Notes: generated by a model not told the origin, from the sequence alone. Counted from the stretch's first letter, positions 1 through 8,274 are shown. The stretch is DNA of 34,920 bases from Candidatus Epulonipiscium fishelsonii (GCA_001983455.1 LJDB01000044.1:21424-56343), one strand, 5' to 3'. Numbers and translations are program-made.

Positions 1-1309
1 CTAGCAAGATATCTTCATCAATATTTGTTATATTAACATTGTATATATTGCCTTCGACCAAATCATTTGACGAACGTATTTGTACTTTTATATAATTTGT
101 AGTATACCCCACATAGTTATTTTCGTTATCATGCAATTTTTCTATTAGAACGTCTAAGTCTTTATTTATAAAGCTTTTTAAATATTGTATACGTAGAGTT
201 TTTTCTAAATTACTTAAAATATTAACACGTTCATTTTTAATATTTGGTGCAATCTGATCAGTCATTTTAAAAGCAAGTGTGCCTTCACGAGCTGAAAAAG
301 GAAATACATGAATTTTTGCAAAGCCTACCTCTTTTACAAAGTTCAAAGTCTCTATAAATTCTTGTTCTGTTTCACCAGGGAACCCCACTATAATATCTGT
401 TGTAATAGCAACATTAGGATAAATTTCTCTTAATTTATTTACACATTCCAAATATTCCTTAGTTGTATATTTTCTATGCATACGTTTTAATACAGAATTA
501 CTACCACTTTGAAGAGAAAGATGAAAATGATCACATACTTTTGGAGAATTTTTTAGAGTTGAAATAAATTCATCAGTTATAATAATAGGCTCAATAGAAC
601 CCAAGCGAATTCGTTTAAGACCTTCAATATTATTTAATTCAAATAAAAGAGTATTCAATGAAATATTTGATAAGTCTTTTCCATAAGAAGCTAAGTGGAT
701 TCCTGTTAATACAATTTCTTTAAATCCTCGAGCAACAAGTCTTTTAGTTTCTTCAAGTATATTATCTTGATGTCTACTTCTAATTTTTCCTCTGACATAT
801 GGAATAATACAGTATGAGCAGTAGTTATTACAGCCTTCTTGAATTTTTAAATAAACTCTTGTATGCTCATTCATGGTATTAATTTTTAACTCTTCAAATG
901 CAGTAACTTCCATTATATCCTCAATATTAAATTCAAAATCCCTATGTTGATCAAACTGCTCAACTAGATTTATAATATTTAATCTATTATTCGTTCCAAC
1001 TATTATGTCAATTTCATCAATCTCTTTTTTTAGCTTGTCTTGCATAGATTGAACATAACAACCCATAGCTACCAACGTACTATTTGGGTTAATCTTCTTT
1101 GTTCGTCTAAGCATCTGTCGACATTTTTTATCACTCAAGCCAGTTACCGTACAAGTATTCACAATATATATATCTGCTACTTCTTCAAAATTTACAATTT
1201 TATATCCTTTGTTTTTAAATGTTTCTATTACTGCCTCTGTATCATATTGATTTACTTTACAACCTAGTGTGAATGAGGCAACTTTTTTATCTATCATATT
1301 TACGTTCAT
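1..1309 (-). CDS. mtaB: tRNA (N6-threonylcarbamoyladenosine(37)-C2)-methylthiotransferase MtaB (3' end cut by window)
   Basis: A radical-SAM methylthiotransferase that converts t6A37 to ms2t6A37 in ANN-decoding tRNAs. The reverse-strand reading frame stays open to the window edge and gives 436 residues. Because the family is about 430-450 residues long, only a short C-terminal tail is missing. The N-terminal UPF0004 domain has the three cluster cysteines C17 (TLGCKVNQYD), C53 (NTCTVT) and C84 (AMGCYVQ). The radical-SAM motif is EGCNNYCSYCIIP, with C160, C164 and C167, followed by a VRGKIRSR stretch. A TRAM-like segment forms the end. The start is set by AGCAGG eight bases before an ATG; a second in-frame ATG lies four codons in. 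It is transcribed away from the next gene, with its own promoter-like sequence. The choice of MtaB over MiaB rests on the TLGCKVNQYD N-terminus and is fairly secure. Confidence 0.93.
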   Translation of the reverse strand, partial: MNVNMIDKKVASFTLGCKVNQYDTEAVIETFKNKGYKIVNFEEVADIYIVNTCTVTGLSDKKCRQMLRRTKKINPNSTLVAMGCYVQSMQDKLKKEIDEIDIIVGTNNRLNIINLVEQFDQHRDFEFNIEDIMEVTAFEELKINTMNEHTRVYLKIQEGCNNYCSYCIIPYVRGKIRSRHQDNILEETKRLVARGFKEIVLTGIHLASYGKDLSNISLNTLLFELNNIEGLKRIRLGSIEPIIITDEFISTLKNSPKVCDHFHLSLQSGSNSVLKRMHRKYTTKEYLECVNKLREIYPNVAITTDIIVGFPGETEQEFIETLNFVKEVGFAKIHVFPFSAREGTLAFKMTDQIAPNIKNERVNILSNLEKTLRIQYLKSFINKDLDVLIEKLHDNENNYVGYTTNYIKVQIRSSNDLVEGNIYNVNITNIDEDILL

Positions 1310-1348
1310 TAAAATATTCCTGCTCTCGTCTCTACTTTCTTTATAACT

Positions 1349-1377
1349 AGTGTACCATTAAACTAGTATATATTCAA
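1349..1377 (-). promoter_or_regulatory. predicted sigma-A promoter of mtaB
   Basis: On the reverse strand TTGAAT (1377-1372) and TACACT (1354-1349) are separated by 17 bases, about 40 bases before the mtaB start. Two ACTAGT palindromes fall in or beside the spacer (1346-1351 and 1362-1367) and could be chance or an operator. Predicted from sequence only. The rest of 1310-1619 holds the opposing promoter and nothing else I recognise. Confidence 0.45.
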
Positions 1378-1518
1378 TAAAAAATTTCATTATATTACTG
1401 CATTAACAAACAATATTTCCCTACCTCAATTTCTTTTTGTTGGTATTCCCCTTGTTCATTACGATTAACTGCTAAGTTATATTTTAGTCATATTAGAAAC
1501 CTGTCTTAAAACTAAGCG

Positions 1519-1547
1519 TTGCATAATATTAAATAAAATGATATAAC
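1519..1547 (+). promoter_or_regulatory. predicted sigma-A promoter of the DUF5721-thrE genes
   Basis: TTGCAT (1519-1524) and TATAAC (1542-1547) are separated by 17 bases and lie about 70 bases before the DUF5721 start. The three co-directional genes that follow are close together or overlapping, so this could drive all three. Confidence 0.45.
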
Positions 1548-1619
1548 TAATGTAAACACTTTATATAACACAAAAGCAGGATGATAATGCATAAGAGTAT
1601 GACAAAACGGAGGCTTAAT

Positions 1620-2036
1620 ATGAAAGATTTTTTAATAATAGATAATAAGTTATTTATGAAAAAACTTCTAAAAGATACAATTTTTAATGAGTACGAAGTA
1701 TATGAAATAGTTCTGAATACTTTTACAAAATTTATTATTGAAGGGAAAAGAAATACTGATTTTTATAGTGAACAGGTTTCAGAATGCATTACTTGGAAAG
1801 AAATTCAAGCATATATTTATTTCCTTGTCAGCGGAAAAACTTTGCCTACTTATTTTAAATTTGTACTTTTTAAACGTGCAGATCCGTTTAATTTATTTTT
1901 GAATATTGTTTATAAAGATAATATAATAACTTGCATCACAGGATGTTCTTACAAAACATTTACTTTGGACAAATCTATTGAGCAAGATTGGGATAGTGAA
2001 ATTCAAAATTTCTTACTACAAAATAATTTTTTATAA
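1620..2036 (+). CDS. DUF5721 family protein
   Basis: A 138-residue protein of unknown function. It resembles the DUF5721 family common in Lachnospirales, in the pattern of a basic N-terminus, an NTFTKFIIEGK strand, a DFYS segment, a central W before a short hydrophobic stretch, and SGKTLPTYFKFVL. I am matching this from memory of the family, not from a search. It has no signal peptide, membrane span or recognisable catalytic motif. The start is the ATG six bases after GGAGG; an upstream ATG at 1581 is in frame but has no ribosome site. The stop lies 13 bases before the start of the exporter gene, so the two are probably cotranscribed. A link to amino-acid export is not established. Confidence 0.8.
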   Translation: MKDFLIIDNKLFMKKLLKDTIFNEYEVYEIVLNTFTKFIIEGKRNTDFYSEQVSECITWKEIQAYIYFLVSGKTLPTYFKFVLFKRADPFNLFLNIVYKDNIITCITGCSYKTFTLDKSIEQDWDSEIQNFLLQNNFL

Positions 2037-2049
2037 TCGGAGACCTTTC

Positions 2050-2829
2050 ATGAATAATTATGATGTTTTAAACTTTGCTATGGATTTAGGAGAAACTTTA
2101 CTTAAAAGTGGTGCTGAAACTTATAGAGTAGAAGATACTATTTCTCGCATATTATCAGTGCCAAACACAAAACCATTTAGCTTTAAACGGGTGAGTTCTT
2201 TTGTAACACCTACTATTATAACAACTAGTGTTTCAGACGATACCAACACATACACTGTCGCAAGACGAGTTAAAAATCGTTCTACCAGAATGGATAAGAT
2301 TGAATTTTTAAATCAACTTTCTAGAGATTATGTAAGTGGACATTTGTCACTGGAAAAAGCTATGAATAAACTCATAGAAATTAACTCTATTCCTGCTTAT
2401 TCATTTAAAGTTATATCTATTAGTATGGGAATTAGTGCATCATGTTTTTGTGTAATATTTGGAGGAAAATTTACAGAGTTTATAATTTGTTTCCTTATGG
2501 GGTGTTTCACTTCTTTTATACAAAAAATATTAAGCAAAAAAAAGCTTGTAAATTATTTTAGTATTTTCATAATAGCTCTTACAATTGGGATTGTAAGTAT
2601 GGTTTCCAAAAATATATTTCATTATATTTTAACGGAAGCTATGATTATTGGTGGCATTATGAGTCTTGTCCCTGGAGTTGCATTTACGAATGCTATAAGA
2701 GATACAATTGGAGATGAGTTACTCTCAGGTATATCAAGAGGAATAGAAGCATTATTTATAGCTATAGTTATTGCTGTAGGAGTTGGAATTCCAATAAATG
2801 TAACTATGCTTTTAGGAGGACTTATATGA
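2050..2829 (+). CDS. threonine/serine exporter, large (ThrE-type) subunit
   Basis: A 259-residue membrane protein of the ThrE/DUF1212 family, which exports threonine and serine in Corynebacterium. About 110 soluble residues come first, with the family pattern of LLKSGAETYRVEDTI near residues 17-31. About five hydrophobic helices follow, with the conserved SLVPGVAFTNAIRDTIGDELLSG segment around 210-232. In Clostridia the protein is usually split from its small partner, as here. The start ATG follows GGAGA by six bases; a longer in-frame reading from 1978 lies inside the previous gene and has no ribosome site. The stop overlaps the next start as ATGA, indicating translational coupling. The substrate is inferred from the family. 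Confidence 0.9.
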   Translation: MNNYDVLNFAMDLGETLLKSGAETYRVEDTISRILSVPNTKPFSFKRVSSFVTPTIITTSVSDDTNTYTVARRVKNRSTRMDKIEFLNQLSRDYVSGHLSLEKAMNKLIEINSIPAYSFKVISISMGISASCFCVIFGGKFTEFIICFLMGCFTSFIQKILSKKKLVNYFSIFIIALTIGIVSMVSKNIFHYILTEAMIIGGIMSLVPGVAFTNAIRDTIGDELLSGISRGIEALFIAIVIAVGVGIPINVTMLLGGLI

Positions 2830-3251
2830 TTATCGTTCATGCTATCAGTGCATTTTTAGCAACAACAGCATTTTCTATAATATTTAATGTGAATAGAAAA
2901 CACCTACTTGTTTGTGGGATAATTGGATCAGTTGGATGGACAGCCTATATTATTCTTTCAAAATATTTTATGTTTTCGGAAGTAAGTTCAAACTTTATTG
3001 CATCTTTATTAGTATCAATTATGTCTTATATTTTATCTAAAATTCGTTTTGCTCCTATAACTGTTTTTTTGATATCAGGGGTAATACCACTAGTTCCAGG
3101 TATTGGACTATATAAAACAATGTATTTTCTTTTGTTTGAAGAATATATTCTAGCACTTAAACAGGCTTTAGTTACTTTTCAAGTTTCTGGCGTTATAGCA
3201 GTTTCTATTTCAATTGTTACAATGATTCCATTTGCCTTAAAAAAAGCTTGA
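2826..3251 (+). CDS. threonine/serine exporter, small (ThrE_2-type) subunit
   Basis: A 141-residue protein with about four membrane helices, matching the C-terminal half of full-length ThrE exporters (the ThrE_2/DUF3815 type). The second half carries a VIPLVPGIGLYKTMY segment that corresponds to the SLVPG motif of the large subunit. It begins inside the stop codon of the large-subunit gene (ATGA), so both are probably made in equal amounts and assemble into one exporter. A hairpin with a T-run follows the stop. Confidence 0.9.
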   Translation: MIIVHAISAFLATTAFSIIFNVNRKHLLVCGIIGSVGWTAYIILSKYFMFSEVSSNFIASLLVSIMSYILSKIRFAPITVFLISGVIPLVPGIGLYKTMYFLLFEEYILALKQALVTFQVSGVIAVSISIVTMIPFALKKA

Positions 3252-3275
3252 TATCTCTTTAATAAAATGCATTTT

Positions 3276-3307
3276 AGGTCTAGCATTAAAATAGGCCTAT
3301 TTTTTTA
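3276..3307 (+). terminator. rho-independent terminator after the exporter genes
   Basis: AGGTCTA (3276-3282) and TAGGCCT (3292-3298) form a seven-base stem with one G-U pair and a nine-base loop, followed by A and seven T. The remaining 3308-3469 contains a TATAAT box at 3376-3381 that may start the next gene, with only a weak -35. Confidence 0.7.
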
Positions 3308-3469
3308 TATTCAACAATATTATCTCTAGTATTGGACATTAAAAATTGAGTATTTATTATTAACTTTTTTTATGGTATAATCAAATATGACTTAAGCAAT
3401 AAAAAATATAAAAATAAATAAAAAACATATAACACTTTGAAAAATTAACTTTGAAAGGAAGTACACAGG

Positions 3470-4717
3470 ATGGATCAACTACATTTTGATGACTTAACTG
3501 ATACTGAAATAAAAAAATGGGAACAACTACATATTACAGCTGTTGATAATAAACCAGTCGAATTTTGGGAAGAATATCTTATGAAGCCCTCACAACAAGA
3601 TAAACAATGGAATAGAAATCTTAGAGAAATTAATTTCGAGGAAATTGTTAAAAATAGAATTTGCCGTGAAGATGCAAAGCCTTCATATTATCCCGAAAAT
3701 ATTATACAGGCTTTATTTAAAGATACGGTGTTTAAGAGTGCTTTTGGAGTTATAATAAAGAATTATAACCCGATAAAAAATACGTGTGCTTTTATAAATA
3801 CTATATTTGAAGCAACCGGCATAAATAAAAAAGTTAACGAAGCATGTATATCAACTAGTCATTTACCTCAATTTGCTACCATGGAGGAATTTCTTTCCAA
3901 AGAACATATATTGGATGACGAACTGCCTGAACAGTTAACATTTGATGGCTTTAAAGAAACTCCAAAAACAGATACTAGTATAAAAGTAAAAAGGTCTACA
4001 ATACCTGATATTTTGCTTATTGATAAAGAAGACCAAATAGTTATTGAAATGCAAACACATTCACATGGCAAATTATGGCATAGAATTATACAAAATCAAT
4101 CAGTTACACATGCTCTAAGCAAAGAAAAAGGATATTCTATATGGCTTGCAACAAAAGAATTTCCAGATGTTTATAGCAATAGACCTATTATGATAGTGAG
4201 CAATGTTATAAGTAGCGTTAAACATAGAAAATTAAAGCAAAAAGAATTGCGGGTTGATAAAAGAGATACTAATGGTTGTGCAATAATTATAGATGTATTT
4301 CATCCAGATATGTACAAAATAAGTGAGGAACTGGCGTTATGGTGTCATTTTATTATAACGGGTGAAAATGTTGGAGAAAATATATATATGGAAAATATAA
4401 TTAAGTGGAGCAAAAGCTTACGTGAAAAAGATAGGAGAGTTATGTATAAATTGAGCGGGACTAAGAGCCAACTAATTGAAGATGGTATTGAAATTGGTAT
4501 GGAAAAGGGTATAGAAATTGGCCTTACAGAAGGTAAAGAAATTGGCCTTACAGAGGGTATTGAAAAGGGCAAAGAACAAAAGCAAATAGAAATAGCGAAA
4601 GAACTGTTAAATGTATTGGATGATTTAACAATATCTCTCACCACAAAACTGCCCTTGGCTGAAATAAAAAAACTTAGAGAACTACACAATATAGATCGCC
4701 CACATATAGATTTATAA
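3470..4717 (+). CDS. Rpn-like PD-(D/E)XK nuclease / putative transposase family protein
   Basis: A 415-residue protein that fits the PDDEXK_2/Rpn family, which includes recombination-promoting nucleases. Residues 80-125 contain the FKDTVFKSAFG...NTCAFINTIF core helix. The catalytic strand pair follows: P179-D180 ILLID and then VIEMQ with E193 and Q195, the D...ExQ version of PD-(D/E)XK typical of Rpn proteins. Residues 340-370 are a low-complexity repeat built on EIG(L/M)xEG(K/I), also typical of Rpn C-termini. It is longer than usual (about 300), with an extra 75 N-terminal residues. The start follows GAAAGGAAG. Its final 370 bases and terminator region recur immediately downstream. Whether it acts in recombination, defence or as a selfish gene is unknown. 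Confidence 0.8.
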   Translation: MDQLHFDDLTDTEIKKWEQLHITAVDNKPVEFWEEYLMKPSQQDKQWNRNLREINFEEIVKNRICREDAKPSYYPENIIQALFKDTVFKSAFGVIIKNYNPIKNTCAFINTIFEATGINKKVNEACISTSHLPQFATMEEFLSKEHILDDELPEQLTFDGFKETPKTDTSIKVKRSTIPDILLIDKEDQIVIEMQTHSHGKLWHRIIQNQSVTHALSKEKGYSIWLATKEFPDVYSNRPIMIVSNVISSVKHRKLKQKELRVDKRDTNGCAIIIDVFHPDMYKISEELALWCHFIITGENVGENIYMENIIKWSKSLREKDRRVMYKLSGTKSQLIEDGIEIGMEKGIEIGLTEGKEIGLTEGIEKGKEQKQIEIAKELLNVLDDLTISLTTKLPLAEIKKLRELHNIDRPHIDL

Positions 4718-4771
4718 GACAGATACTTATGTGAATAAAATTCTTAGAAGATGTTAAAACTTTTATAACTA

Positions 4772-4810
4772 GACAAATTAGCCACCTGTAAAATGATTGG
4801 TTTTATCTAG
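4772..4810 (+). terminator. decayed terminator copy of the Rpn-like gene
   Basis: This stretch aligns with the intact terminator at 5241-5278. Its central stem reads CCACCTG...TGATTGG, so pairing is poor, although the outer AGACAAA...TTTTATCT arms can still pair. It is probably a weak terminator. Confidence 0.4.
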
Positions 4811-4835
4811 TTATATAATTATATGATAGTGTATT

Positions 4836-5187
4836 TATTATAACGGTTGAAAACATAATTAAGTGGAGCAAAAGCTTACGTGAGAAATATAGGAGAGTTA
4901 TGTATAAATTGAGCGGAACTAAGAGCCAACTAATTGAAGATGGTATTGAAATTGGTATGGAAAAGGGTATAAAAATTGGCCTTACAGAGGGTATTGAAAA
5001 GGGCAAAGGAATCGGCCTTACAGAGGGTATTGAAAAGGGCAAAGAACAAAAGCAAATAGAAATATCGAAAGAACTGTTAAATGTATTGGATGATTTAACA
5101 ATATCTCTAACTACAAAATTGCCCTTGGCTGAAATAAAAAAACTTAGAGAGCTACACAATATAGATCGCCCACATATAGATTTATAA
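4836..5187 (+). pseudogene. truncated duplicate of the Rpn-like gene C-terminus
   Basis: This is the second copy of the Rpn-like gene's 3' end. It lacks the nuclease core entirely. Reading from an internal ATG at 4900 it would encode 95 residues that start at MYKLSGTKSQ and end at the same HNIDRPHIDL terminus as the complete gene. The repeat region is rearranged to contain two LTEGIEKGK units. No ribosome site precedes 4900, so it is most likely a remnant of duplication and not an expressed protein. The tail remains open and well conserved, so either the event is recent or the segment is kept by recombination with the intact copy. Confidence 0.75.
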
Positions 5188-5240
5188 GACAGATACTTAT
5201 GTAAATAAAATTCTCAGAAGATATTAAAGCTTTTATATGC

Positions 5241-5278
5241 AGACAAATTAACCACCCGCATAATGGGTGGTTTTGTCT
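5241..5278. terminator. bidirectional terminator between the Rpn-like region and dapA
   Basis: ACCACCC and GGGTGGT form the core stem, extended outward by AGACAAA and TTTTGTCT, giving A- and T-rich flanks on both sides. It can serve the Rpn-like genes from the left and dapA from the right. The rest of 5188-5357 shows no gene. Confidence 0.7.
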
Positions 5279-5357
5279 AGTAATATAATTGCATTTTAGA
5301 ATATTTATTCGTGATAACGGATTTAGTAGCAGCGTGAGTAAATCTATTATTTATCTT

Positions 5358-6236
5358 TTATATCAGTCCATAATTTTTAAGCTCTTGTTTTAGAACGTTA
5401 ATGTTTTTATCGAGCATTGGTGCTAGTGGAAGTCTGCATTCCCCAACATTATAGCCCATTAAGTTTAAAGCATATTTAAGTGGCACAGGGTTAGATTCGA
5501 TAAACAAAGCATTAATAAGAGGTAAAGTTTTAAGTTGGATTTTTCGGCTACCTTCAAGGTCGCCACTAATAAACTTTTTATATATTTCATTTGTATCTTT
5601 TGGAATAATATTTGCCATAACAGATACAAGTCCTTGCCCGCCCATGCTTAAAAGAGGAAGAAAATTTGGGTCATCTCCAGAGTAGACAAAGAAGTCTGAT
5701 GGGCAACTACGTACTAATTCTCCAACATGGGAAAAGTCACATTCTTTTATCCCTACTATGTTTTCAAGATTTGCAAGTTCTTTTATTGTTTCTACACCCA
5801 TATTTGCTACAGTTCTGCCTGGTACGTTATATAAAATAATTGGTGTTTTTACTGAATCCGCAATAGTTTTAAAGTGTGCATAGATGCCATGTTGAGTCGG
5901 TTTATTATAATATGGAACTACACTTAACAGACCATCCACCCCAAGTGCTTCTACTTCTTTACTCATCTCAACTGCACCAGCAGTATTATTTCCACCAGCA
6001 CCAGCAATAACAGGTATCCTGCCATTTATTTTCTTTACAGTATATTCAATAGTTTTCAACTGTTCATCTTTTGTCATAGTAGGTGTTTCTCCAGTAGTTC
6101 CACATATAAATATTGCATCTGTGTTATTTTCAACTTGAAACTCTAGTAGTTCACCTAACTTATCAAAATTTACGCCACTTTCATAAAAAGGCGTTATAAT
6201 TGCAACTCCCGAGCCTTTAAAAAGAATTTGTTTCAT
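5358..6236 (-). CDS. dapA: 4-hydroxy-tetrahydrodipicolinate synthase
   Basis: A 292-residue cytoplasmic TIM-barrel enzyme that condenses pyruvate with aspartate semialdehyde, the first committed step to diaminopimelate and lysine. Key residues are all present: T47-T48 in CGTTGE, Y110 in VVPYYNKPTQ, Y136 and R141 in YNVPGR, and the Schiff-base lysine K164 in VGIKE. The length is normal for the family. GGAGG lies six bases before the ATG. It stands alone, about 18 kb from asd and dapB. The leader between promoter and start is about 30 bases, too short for a lysine riboswitch. Confidence 0.97.
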   Translation of the reverse strand: MKQILFKGSGVAIITPFYESGVNFDKLGELLEFQVENNTDAIFICGTTGETPTMTKDEQLKTIEYTVKKINGRIPVIAGAGGNNTAGAVEMSKEVEALGVDGLLSVVPYYNKPTQHGIYAHFKTIADSVKTPIILYNVPGRTVANMGVETIKELANLENIVGIKECDFSHVGELVRSCPSDFFVYSGDDPNFLPLLSMGGQGLVSVMANIIPKDTNEIYKKFISGDLEGSRKIQLKTLPLINALFIESNPVPLKYALNLMGYNVGECRLPLAPMLDKNINVLKQELKNYGLI

Positions 6237-6269
6237 AAATAACCTCCAATCAAAGTTTTATATAAGTAT

Positions 6270-6298
6270 ATTATACAAAATAATTAAAGAATATACAA
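6270..6298 (-). promoter_or_regulatory. predicted sigma-A promoter of dapA
   Basis: On the reverse strand TTGTAT (6298-6293) and a perfect TATAAT (6275-6270) are separated by 17 bases, about 33 bases before the dapA ATG. Confidence 0.6.
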
Positions 6299-6416
6299 CT
6301 TTGAAATATTGTAATAGAGGTTGCAATATGCTTCTCTATATGAATAATATATTAATTTTAGGGATAGTAAATTTACATATTTTAAAAATTTATTGTTAGT
6401 GAAATTTTATTTTTGG

Positions 6417-6445
6417 TTGACTATTAAACAATATTTTGATATAAT
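6417..6445 (+). promoter_or_regulatory. predicted sigma-A promoter of birA, with a nearby inverted repeat
   Basis: TTGACT (6417-6422) and TATAAT (6440-6445) with a 17-base spacer form a near-consensus promoter. Between it and the birA ribosome site, TCAACTAG and CTAGTTGA form an eight-base inverted repeat about 28 bases apart (roughly 6477-6519), a possible operator. BirA often regulates its own gene, but this does not match the usual TTGTTAAC-type BirA box, so the role is open. Nothing else is seen in 6299-6541. Confidence 0.6.
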
Positions 6446-6541
6446 TATAAATATCTTTTAAAAATATTCTAATAATCAACTAGTTACTTCATTATATAAA
6501 AATTTATTACCTAGTTGAATTTTAATTGAAAGGAATAAAAT

Positions 6542-7525
6542 ATGACTACAAAAGAACAAGTACTAAAATTATTGCTTAAAAATCCGACTAAACATATTTC
6601 TGGTGAACAAATAGCAAATGAACTTAATATGTCACGTAATGCAATATGGAAAGTCATAAAATCCCTTGAAACAGAAGGCTATGATATAACAGCAGTACGT
6701 AATAAGGGATATTCCTTAAACTTATCAACTGATATATTGTCAAAAAGTGGTATAGAAAATTACATTGATAACAAAACATTTTTTGATATTGAAACATATG
6801 ATAGTGTTCCTTCTACAAACACACTAGCCAAGAAGCATGCAAGTCAGCAACCTATGGAAGGAAAAGTTATTGTTTCCAAAATGCAGACACAAGGTAGAGG
6901 AAGACGAGGACGAGATTTTTATTCTCCAAACGATACGGGAGTATATTTTAGCATAGTACTATGTCCAAAACTTGAAAAAGAAGAATTAACTTTTATTACT
7001 TCTTTAACAGCTGTAGCTGTATGCAGGGCTATACAAAAATTATCCGATACTAATCCAAAAATTAAGTGGGTTAATGATATTTATATTGATAACAAAAAAG
7101 TAAGTGGCATACTTACAGAAGCATCATTTTCTATAGAAAATGGACAGGTAGAATACGTTATTGTTGGAATTGGAATAAATATATATAAACCAGAAGTAGA
7201 TTTTCCGGAAGATATTAAAAATATAGCAGGATATATTTTTGAAGAAACTTCTATTGATATTAGAAATAAATTAGTTGCTACAGTTTTAAATGAGTTTTTA
7301 AGTCTATATCAAAATTTTAATATAGAAGAAATTGCTAAAGAATATAAAAACTTAAGTTTTATAATCGGAAAAACCATTTATGTTTTAACTGAAAACGATA
7401 AAATTACGGCTAAAGTCAACGATATAAATTCAAGAAATGAACTAGTTGTAGAATATGAAGATGGTAAAATTGAAGCATTAAATTCAGGTGAAATTAGTAT
7501 AAAGGTTCAAAATACAAATAACTAA
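6542..7525 (+). CDS. birA: bifunctional biotin--[acetyl-CoA-carboxylase] ligase / biotin operon repressor
   Basis: A 327-residue protein that attaches biotin to biotin-dependent carboxylases through biotinyl-5'-AMP and, in its long form, also binds DNA. Residues 5-60 are a winged helix-turn-helix (ISGEQIANELNMSRNAIWKVI). The ligase domain starts near 75 and has the biotinyl-AMP loop GRGRRGR at 118-124, the catalytic KWVNDIYID at 175-183, KKVSGILTE at 185-193 and GIGIN at 209-213. A small SH3-like C-terminal domain follows. The start has AAAGGAA seven bases upstream. It precedes bioY, consistent with a biotin salvage locus with repression by BirA. Confidence 0.96.
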   Translation: MTTKEQVLKLLLKNPTKHISGEQIANELNMSRNAIWKVIKSLETEGYDITAVRNKGYSLNLSTDILSKSGIENYIDNKTFFDIETYDSVPSTNTLAKKHASQQPMEGKVIVSKMQTQGRGRRGRDFYSPNDTGVYFSIVLCPKLEKEELTFITSLTAVAVCRAIQKLSDTNPKIKWVNDIYIDNKKVSGILTEASFSIENGQVEYVIVGIGINIYKPEVDFPEDIKNIAGYIFEETSIDIRNKLVATVLNEFLSLYQNFNIEEIAKEYKNLSFIIGKTIYVLTENDKITAKVNDINSRNELVVEYEDGKIEALNSGEISIKVQNTNN

Positions 7526-7564
7526 AACTAGTAAGTAATAAAATTAAAATCATTGTATAAAGCT

Positions 7565-7602
7565 AAAAGGGGATTTAGTTTTAAAACAAGAGACTTAATC
7601 AT
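7565..7602 (+). repeat. decayed partial copy of the bioY start region
   Basis: AAAAGGGGATTTA occurs here at 7565-7577 and again at 7722-7734 as the bioY ribosome site. The following bases are also alike: AAAACAAGAGACTTAAT here against AAAATAAGAGATTTAAC at the bioY start. The ATG is lost in this copy. It looks like the residue of a small duplication and could still act as a decoy ribosome site in the leader. The remainder of 7526-7737 has a TAAAAT box near 7649 and no other feature I can defend. Confidence 0.5.
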
Positions 7603-7737
7603 AGGCAATGGTTATTGTATTATTTACTAGGTTAATCTAAAAATGGTAAAATACATGTTGAAAAATCAATGAAGCTACATAACTTAACTTTAAATCATAT
7701 AAAAATATTATTAATAAGAATAAAAGGGGATTTAATA

Positions 7738-8274
7738 ATGAAAATAAGAGATTTAACATTATGTGCACTTTTTGCAGCTATGATTGCTGTATTAGCACAA
7801 GTATCAATTCCATTTCCTGGAGGGGTACCTCTTACAATGCAAACTTTAGCAGTTTCACTTTGCGGAATTATTCTTGGGCCAAAACTTGGGGCAATATCAG
7901 TTTCAATATATGTGTGTTTGGGAGCTATAGGTTTACCTGTATTTGCAAATTTATCAGGTGGATTACAAACAATTGTAGGTTCAACAGGAGGATTTATTAT
8001 TTCTTTTCCAATTATGGCATATGTAATTGGTAAAATAAGTCAAAATCAAAAAAATCAATTTATAGTATTTGGTTCAACTGTATTAGCTTCACTTATAAAC
8101 TATACAATTGGAACAATCCAGTTTTCTTTAGTAACTGGCACTTCTATAGCTATGTCTATAGTGTATTGCGTAGCTCCTTTTGTAATTACAGGTTTAGTTA
8201 AATCTGCAATTGCTACAATAATTGGAATGAAGTTAATGAATTTAAGATCTGTAAGGGGGATGTTACAACATTGA
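7738..8274 (+). CDS. bioY: biotin transporter BioY (ECF S component)
   Basis: A 178-residue integral membrane protein, the biotin-binding S component that works with a shared EcfAA'T energy module, which is not in this window. The BioY signature is seen at PFPGGVPLTMQTLAVSL (about residues 22-38), followed by GIILGPKLGA and YVCLGAIGLPVFANLSGG. There are about six hydrophobic helices. The start is the ATG after AAAAGGGGATTTAATA; an upstream in-frame ATG at 7669 would add 23 charged residues and lacks a ribosome site. Its TGA overlaps the TTG start of the next gene, so the two are coupled. Confidence 0.95.
   Translation: MKIRDLTLCALFAAMIAVLAQVSIPFPGGVPLTMQTLAVSLCGIILGPKLGAISVSIYVCLGAIGLPVFANLSGGLQTIVGSTGGFIISFPIMAYVIGKISQNQKNQFIVFGSTVLASLINYTIGTIQFSLVTGTSIAMSIVYCVAPFVITGLVKSAIATIIGMKLMNLRSVRGMLQH

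Larger units (their letters stand above)
4345..5296 (+). repeat. tandem duplication of the 3' part of the Rpn-like gene plus its terminator
   Basis: Two units of about 470-480 bases, roughly 4345-4826 and 4830-5296, share high identity through the coding tail, stop codon and downstream terminator. Differences include a deletion of about 27 bases near the start of the second unit, a changed number of internal EIGLTEG-type codons, and point changes that weaken the first unit's terminator stem. A third trace of the unit's left edge (ATATTTATT...ATAACGGAT) follows at 5302-5322. Confidence 0.85.

Noticed and set aside
4345..5159. Two similar reverse-strand open frames rich in serine and isoleucine
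   Set aside because: They are antisense readings of the duplicated EIGLTEG repeat region; their likeness reflects the tandem duplication.
3470..5187. An insertion sequence at the Rpn-like gene
   Set aside because: No terminal inverted repeats or target-site duplication were found around it, and the Rpn family is not a DDE transposase in spite of its common database name.
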